A stretch of DNA of 64,000 nucleotides from a bacterium (GTDB lineage Bacteria > Bacillota > Sulfobacillia > UBA995). This document shows, piece by piece, positions 60,519 through 64,000 of this stretch. Numbering within the stretch: the first letter of the stretch is position 1; the number at the start of each line of letters is the position of its first letter. Both the position numbers and the translations under genes were made by a program. Under the pieces are notes generated by a model that was given only the letters and a program-made list of their open reading frames with translations, did no database searches and was not told the origin of the DNA. Where the stretch lies: the NCBI GenBank assembly GCA_031082145.1, contig JAVHLP010000001.1:365831-429830 (forward strand), read 5' to 3'.

Positions 60519-61349
60519 CTAGCCGCTCCGCTTCAGCTTGCCCGCTCTCATGGCATAGTTCTCGCCCCAGGCGAACACTGCCAGGCCCGCCGGGATCAGG
60601 ATCACGCCGGTCGCCGCCAGTATGGCTAGGCAAGGCACCAGTTCACCCAGAGGCACCCCTTCCAGTAGAGCGGCCCGAACACCGCGCAAGGTGTAGGTGG
60701 CAGGCGAGATCACCGAGATCGGCTGGAGCCACCGCGGGAGAACGGACACCTCGTAGTAGACCCCCGAGACCAGTAGGATGAAGCCCTGCAGAATGTGGGT
60801 GGCCTGGGCTCCCCGCTCGGCCGAGAGAAGGGGCAGCACGGCCGCCATGAGTCCCAGCCCGATAAAGGAGATGCTCGACATCATCAGCACCGCCAGCGCC
60901 CCCAGCAGGTTGGCACCCCCCAGATCGAGGTCGAAGAAGAGAGCCACCACCGCCAGCACTATCACGGAGCGGAGGATGCCGTAGATGATGGCATAGATGC
61001 ACATCCCCCCGAGGTGAGTCAGGCGGTGGATGGGGGCCATGAAAGTATACTCGATGGTGCCCTCCCACCGCTCCCAGGCCACCGATTCCGACACATCGTG
61101 AAAGATGATGGACAGGAACCCCCACAGCAGGGCCCCGATCACCAGGTAGAGCACCTTCTCCCCGGCCTGGCCGGGGGCGGTGACCCCGATCAAGGCGATG
61201 GTCAGGGTGTTCACAATTGTGTAGAAGAGGAACACCACTTCCCACCCCAGGTAGCGCTTGCTCAGGTAGAAGTTGCGCTCAACAAATCCAAGGGTAGCCC
61301 CCAGTTCGGCCCGGAGTTGGCCCCGGGTTGACTTCTTTGGCGCCTCCAT
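60519..61349 (-). CDS. ABC-2 type transporter permease
   Basis: 276 aa, six hydrophobic helices. Typical ABC-2 features: WERWEGTIEYTFMAPIHRLT, LPRWLQPISVISPATYTLRG near the C-terminus. It overlaps the ATPase gene by one base. Exports an unknown compound (drug, lipid or polymer). Confidence 0.9.
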   Translation of the reverse strand: MEAPKKSTRGQLRAELGATLGFVERNFYLSKRYLGWEVVFLFYTIVNTLTIALIGVTAPGQAGEKVLYLVIGALLWGFLSIIFHDVSESVAWERWEGTIEYTFMAPIHRLTHLGGMCIYAIIYGILRSVIVLAVVALFFDLDLGGANLLGALAVLMMSSISFIGLGLMAAVLPLLSAERGAQATHILQGFILLVSGVYYEVSVLPRWLQPISVISPATYTLRGVRAALLEGVPLGELVPCLAILAATGVILIPAGLAVFAWGENYAMRAGKLKRSG

Positions 61350-62212
61350 CAGTCATCCCCCTCGGCGATCAGGTGCTTACCGGTGACGTCCAGGAAGATG
61401 TCCTCCAGGGTCGCCCCGTCCGGGCGCAACCGGCAGTACTCCTCCTTGAGGACGGCTGGCCGCCCCTCGGTCACGAATCGGCCCTCGTCTATGAACGCCA
61501 GCCGGTCGCAGAGGCGATCCGCCTCGGCCATATCGTGGCTGGTCAAGATAACCGTGGTGTCATGCGTGGCCCGCACCTCCAGAACGAACTCCTGTACCTC
61601 CCGCTTGGACCGGGGGTCGAGTCCGGTCGTCGGTTCATCCAGGAGCAGGAGAACCGGAGAGGTGAACAGGGCGCGGGCCACCGCCACCTTTTGCTGCATG
61701 CCCCGGCTGAGGTTCTCCAGGGACCCAAAGGCCTTGCGCCGGTCAAAGCCGAGCCGTTCCAGGATGACCAGGGCGTGCTCGGTGCCCTCCCGCGGTGGGA
61801 GACCGTAAAGCCTGGCCGCGTACCGCAGGTTCTCCAGGGCCGATAGCTTCTTGAAGAAGGCCGCTTCGACTGATACCCGGTTAATCAGGTGGCGGACGGC
61901 GCGACGCTCTTTGACCACGTCCATCCCGAACACGGTCACCCGCCCGGCGTCAGGCAGCAGCAGGGTTGCCACCAACCTTATAAGGGTGGACTTGCCAGAG
62001 CCGTTCGGCCCCAGGATGCCGAATATCTCACCCCGGCGAACCTCGAAGCTGACGTCGTTCACAGCCCGGATGTCCTTTGGCCGCAGCCGGGCGTACTTCC
62101 ACCGCCCGGCCAGGCCCCGGTACTCCGGCAGGTAGGCCAGCGTCTCATCTTTCTCCCGGAACGTCTTGCGAACCGCAGTGGCGGCCGCTGCGGGGACACC
62201 GTTTCCTGACAC
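61349..62212 (-). CDS. ABC-2 type transporter ATP-binding protein
   Basis: 287 aa. Walker A GILGPNGSGKSTLIRL, Q-loop region with INRVSVEAAFFKKLSALENL, signature LSRGMQQKVAVARAL, Walker B VLLLLDEPTTGLD and H-loop ILTSHDMAEADRL. An N-terminal ~45-residue extension precedes the nucleotide-binding domain. It forms an exporter with the downstream permease. Preceded by a 262-bp region with a terminator hairpin and a possible leader peptide, so attenuation is possible. Confidence 0.93.
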   Translation of the reverse strand: MSGNGVPAAAATAVRKTFREKDETLAYLPEYRGLAGRWKYARLRPKDIRAVNDVSFEVRRGEIFGILGPNGSGKSTLIRLVATLLLPDAGRVTVFGMDVVKERRAVRHLINRVSVEAAFFKKLSALENLRYAARLYGLPPREGTEHALVILERLGFDRRKAFGSLENLSRGMQQKVAVARALFTSPVLLLLDEPTTGLDPRSKREVQEFVLEVRATHDTTVILTSHDMAEADRLCDRLAFIDEGRFVTEGRPAVLKEEYCRLRPDGATLEDIFLDVTGKHLIAEGDD

Positions 62213-62252
62213 GGGTTAGCACCTCCACAAGAACTCAAGGAACACGGGCACG

Positions 62253-62295
62253 AAAAAGGGACCACGTCTCGCAAGTCGGAGCGAACCGGGGTCCC
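62253..62295 (-). terminator. Intrinsic terminator upstream of the ABC operon
   Basis: On the minus strand GGGACC (62295-62290) pairs with GGTCCC (62263-62258), with an inner TCGC/GCGA stem, followed by TTTTT (62257-62253). It ends transcription from the HD-GYP side or, with the leader ORF, attenuates the ABC operon whose start is 41 bp downstream. Confidence 0.6.
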
Positions 62296-62392
62296 CGTTC
62301 CGGCAAGGGGAAGAGCAAGGACCACGGGTCCGCTTCTCAGCCGACCGGTGGCCCCGCTGACTAAGATGGGAGCCAGGCGGACAGGTCGGCCG

Positions 62393-62431
62393 TCACGCGA
62401 ACGGGCGACGATCGAGCAGCCTCATTCGCAT
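62393..62431 (-). CDS. Possible 12-codon leader peptide of the ABC operon
   Basis: ATG 62431 five bases after AAAGGGGG opens a 12-codon ORF, MRMRLLDRRPFA, ending at TGA 62393. Five Arg codons and a good ribosome site suit a leader peptide, and a terminator follows about 100 nt later. It lies between the HD-GYP stop (62475) and the ABC ATPase (62212). Inference only. Confidence 0.35.
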   Translation of the reverse strand: MRMRLLDRRPFA

Positions 62432-62474
62432 CACGGCCCCCTTTCGCCCGGATCGTATGGCAAGTTCTCCCGCA

Positions 62475-63674
62475 TTATACCTCCGGCCCCGGGGGGCTGT
62501 CAACTCCACCTTCACCATCACCGGGGTGCCCTCCCGGGAACCCGCGAGCAGAACGGGGAATAGCGGGTCGTGGCAACTCCATTGGGAGCCCCGTGCAGTC
62601 CCCCCGTGCCCCTGGCCCTGAAGACGGCACCACCCTCCTGCCCCCCGGATGCTCGCCGGGGCCCGCCTGTTTGCCGTAGACCAGCCTTGCTCCCAGCTCA
62701 ACCAGCCCGCAATCGAGAGCGCATTCCACCATCGCCCGATCCCATTGCCTACCCCGGTGTCTCCGCAGGAGCGACTCGGTGACCGCCACCGTGCGCCCGA
62801 GCCGGTATGGCCGGGTGCTGAGCATGGCCTCTATGCCGTCGGCCAGGCCCACAACCCGTGCCGTAAGGGGAATCGCCTCCCCCGCCAAGCCGTCTGGATA
62901 ACCCTTGCCATCCCAGCGTTCGTGGTGACTGCGAACGCAGGGCAAGATCGCCCGCATGGACCGCATGGGTTCCAGGATGCGAACGCCCGTGAGGCAATGC
63001 CCCTGTACCAGGACTCTCTCAGCCCGGCTGAGGGGGCCTGGTTTCCTGAGCACGGCGTCAGGGACTCCGATCTTGCCGACATCGTGCAACAAGGCCCCGG
63101 TCACGGCATCGTCGCGGTTCTGCTGAGACAAGCCCAGATCCGTCGCCAGGGCATCGGCGAGCAGCGAGACTCGCCGGGAGTGGCCGGCCGTGTAGGCATC
63201 CCTTGCCTCGACGGCTTGGGCGAATCCCAGCAGCACTTGTCCCACCTGCTGTCCCAGTTCCTCCCAAAGATACCTCCGTTGGAGTTGGGTCTCAACAGCC
63301 GCCGCCAGTTCCTGCGACGAAAGGGGCCTGAACAATAAGGCATCGGCGCCGGCCTCGATGAGGCGAGCTCGTGTGGCGGGCGACAGCTCGCCGGCAATCA
63401 CAATTGCCGGCACGAGACCTCCCCGGCCATCCCCCTTTCGCACCGGGAAGCGACTGCAGAAGTCCTGCCGGGAGAGAGGCTGGTCGGTCAACACAATGAG
63501 ATCGGCCTGCGCGTTCAGGGACTCGGAACCGGCGACGACCGCCGCCGGCCGGACGATCACCACCCTGACGCCGGGCCGGGCGGCCTTCAGTTCCCGGCAC
63601 AGCTGCCGGGAACTCCCGGCGTCGGCGACGACCATTACGGTTGGCTGTCTATCACGCACTACCCGTGACAGCAT
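62475..63674 (-). CDS. HD-GYP domain c-di-GMP phosphodiesterase with degenerate receiver domain
   Basis: 399 aa from ATG 63674. Residues ~10-120 have a receiver-like fold without a clear phospho-acceptor Asp. The HD-GYP domain follows: GHSRRVSLLADALATDLGLS, ALLHDVGKIGVPD (HD), GHCLTGVRILEPM, RSHHERWDGKGYPDGL (the GYP motif is intact). The C-terminal ~70 residues are Pro/Gly-rich. It should degrade c-di-GMP to pGpG/GMP, the signal read by the flgB riboswitch and the PilZ protein in this window. Confidence 0.92.
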   Translation of the reverse strand: MLSRVVRDRQPTVMVVADAGSSRQLCRELKAARPGVRVVIVRPAAVVAGSESLNAQADLIVLTDQPLSRQDFCSRFPVRKGDGRGGLVPAIVIAGELSPATRARLIEAGADALLFRPLSSQELAAAVETQLQRRYLWEELGQQVGQVLLGFAQAVEARDAYTAGHSRRVSLLADALATDLGLSQQNRDDAVTGALLHDVGKIGVPDAVLRKPGPLSRAERVLVQGHCLTGVRILEPMRSMRAILPCVRSHHERWDGKGYPDGLAGEAIPLTARVVGLADGIEAMLSTRPYRLGRTVAVTESLLRRHRGRQWDRAMVECALDCGLVELGARLVYGKQAGPGEHPGGRRVVPSSGPGARGDCTGLPMELPRPAIPRSARGFPGGHPGDGEGGVDSPPGPEV

Positions 63675-64000
63675 CCGTTCTGCCCTCCACCCCGACGCAG
63701 ACCACAGAACTTACCCTCACTCAGACTATGCCTCGCAATTCTGGATTCGGCAAATATCGCCAGACTCCTGCTATTCGGACTAATACCGCGGGTGGGCGTA
63801 GCCGGAAGCGGTGATCTGCCCTGGCGGCCCCATACGGCCCCCAAGAGGGTGAAATGGCGGGGCAGGAGTAAGGCCTCGCCGGGAAGGGGATGAGCGGCTG
63901 GAACTGACACACGACGACCGGGACCGACAGCGCCGGAACCGGCCGCGGGACCGGGGTTCCCTCAGAGCGGCGCCAAGGCCCCCCGCAGAAACCGTTCGCG
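63675..64000. other. Gene-free stretch upstream of the HD-GYP gene
   Basis: 326 bp without a credible gene. The part near 63715-63785 is clearly more AT-rich. On the minus strand TTGCCG-17-CATAGT falls within it and could be a weak promoter for the HD-GYP gene. The short ORFs here have no family features. The rest to the window edge is GC-rich and shows nothing recognisable. Confidence 0.5.

Overview
The window comes from a GC-rich, endospore-forming, flagellated and probably anaerobic member of the Bacillota. Evidence: a CotE-type outer spore coat protein, four YheC/YheD-type ATP-grasp proteins, a SleB-type cell-wall hydrolase, an IreB-type regulatory protein and Rex (spore-former and Firmicute markers), together with an aldehyde:ferredoxin oxidoreductase, MinD-like iron-sulfur ATPases and NifX-like proteins typical of anaerobes. 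GTG and TTG starts are common. I cannot name the genus.

Layout. (1) 1-5400, minus strand: IreB, two membrane proteins, Rex, then a B12-dependent acyl-CoA mutase (large and small subunits) and its MeaB-type G-protein chaperone, which is cut by the window edge. The mutase carries the isobutyryl-CoA-mutase signature instead of the methylmalonyl-CoA one. (2) 6116-9094, minus: a filament operon (flagellin, fliD, fliS, FliT-like). (3) 9095-9445: one divergent control region, with a near-perfect sigma-28 promoter for flagellin on one strand and a sigma-A promoter followed by a cyclic-di-GMP-I riboswitch on the other. (4) 9446-29702, plus: one flagellar superoperon (flgBC, fliEFGHIJK, flgDE, flbD, motAB, fliMNOPQR, flhBA, a PilZ protein, fliA and two rod/hook proteins). 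No chemotaxis gene lies in it, and FliM has no CheY-P-binding N-terminus. (5) 29700-32655: a sigma-28 promoter and flgM-flgN-flgK-flgL. (6) 33577-38123: RNase D and, divergently, a four-subunit succinate dehydrogenase/fumarate reductase. A 17-bp perfect palindrome lies between them, and the flavoprotein lacks the histidine that binds FAD covalently.

(7) 38650-44813, minus: a predicted COOH-NH2 amidoligase and three tandem YheC/YheD ATP-grasp proteins next to CotE, with a fourth ATP-grasp paralogue at 50.7 kb. This is the best candidate for an undescribed system: a peptide- or polyamide-forming machine of the spore envelope. (8) 45018-49794, minus: two tandem MFS paralogues, an M20 amidohydrolase and a D-amino-acid transaminase. 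(9) 50.0-54.7 kb: SleB-like hydrolase, ATP-grasp number 4, tungsten-type aldehyde:ferredoxin oxidoreductase, a RidA remnant with an internal deletion, and a DUF134 regulator. (10) 54.8-58.6 kb, minus: Mrp ATPase, two NifX-like proteins, DUF5320-like ORFs and two ferredoxin-MinD ATPases. (11) 58.8-63.7 kb: PHP phosphoesterase, methyltransferase, an ABC exporter with a possible attenuated leader, and an HD-GYP c-di-GMP phosphodiesterase.

Cyclic di-GMP recurs: riboswitch on the flagellar operon, a PilZ protein inside it, and an HD-GYP phosphodiesterase. No rRNA, tRNA, CRISPR array, insertion sequence or phage module was recognised.
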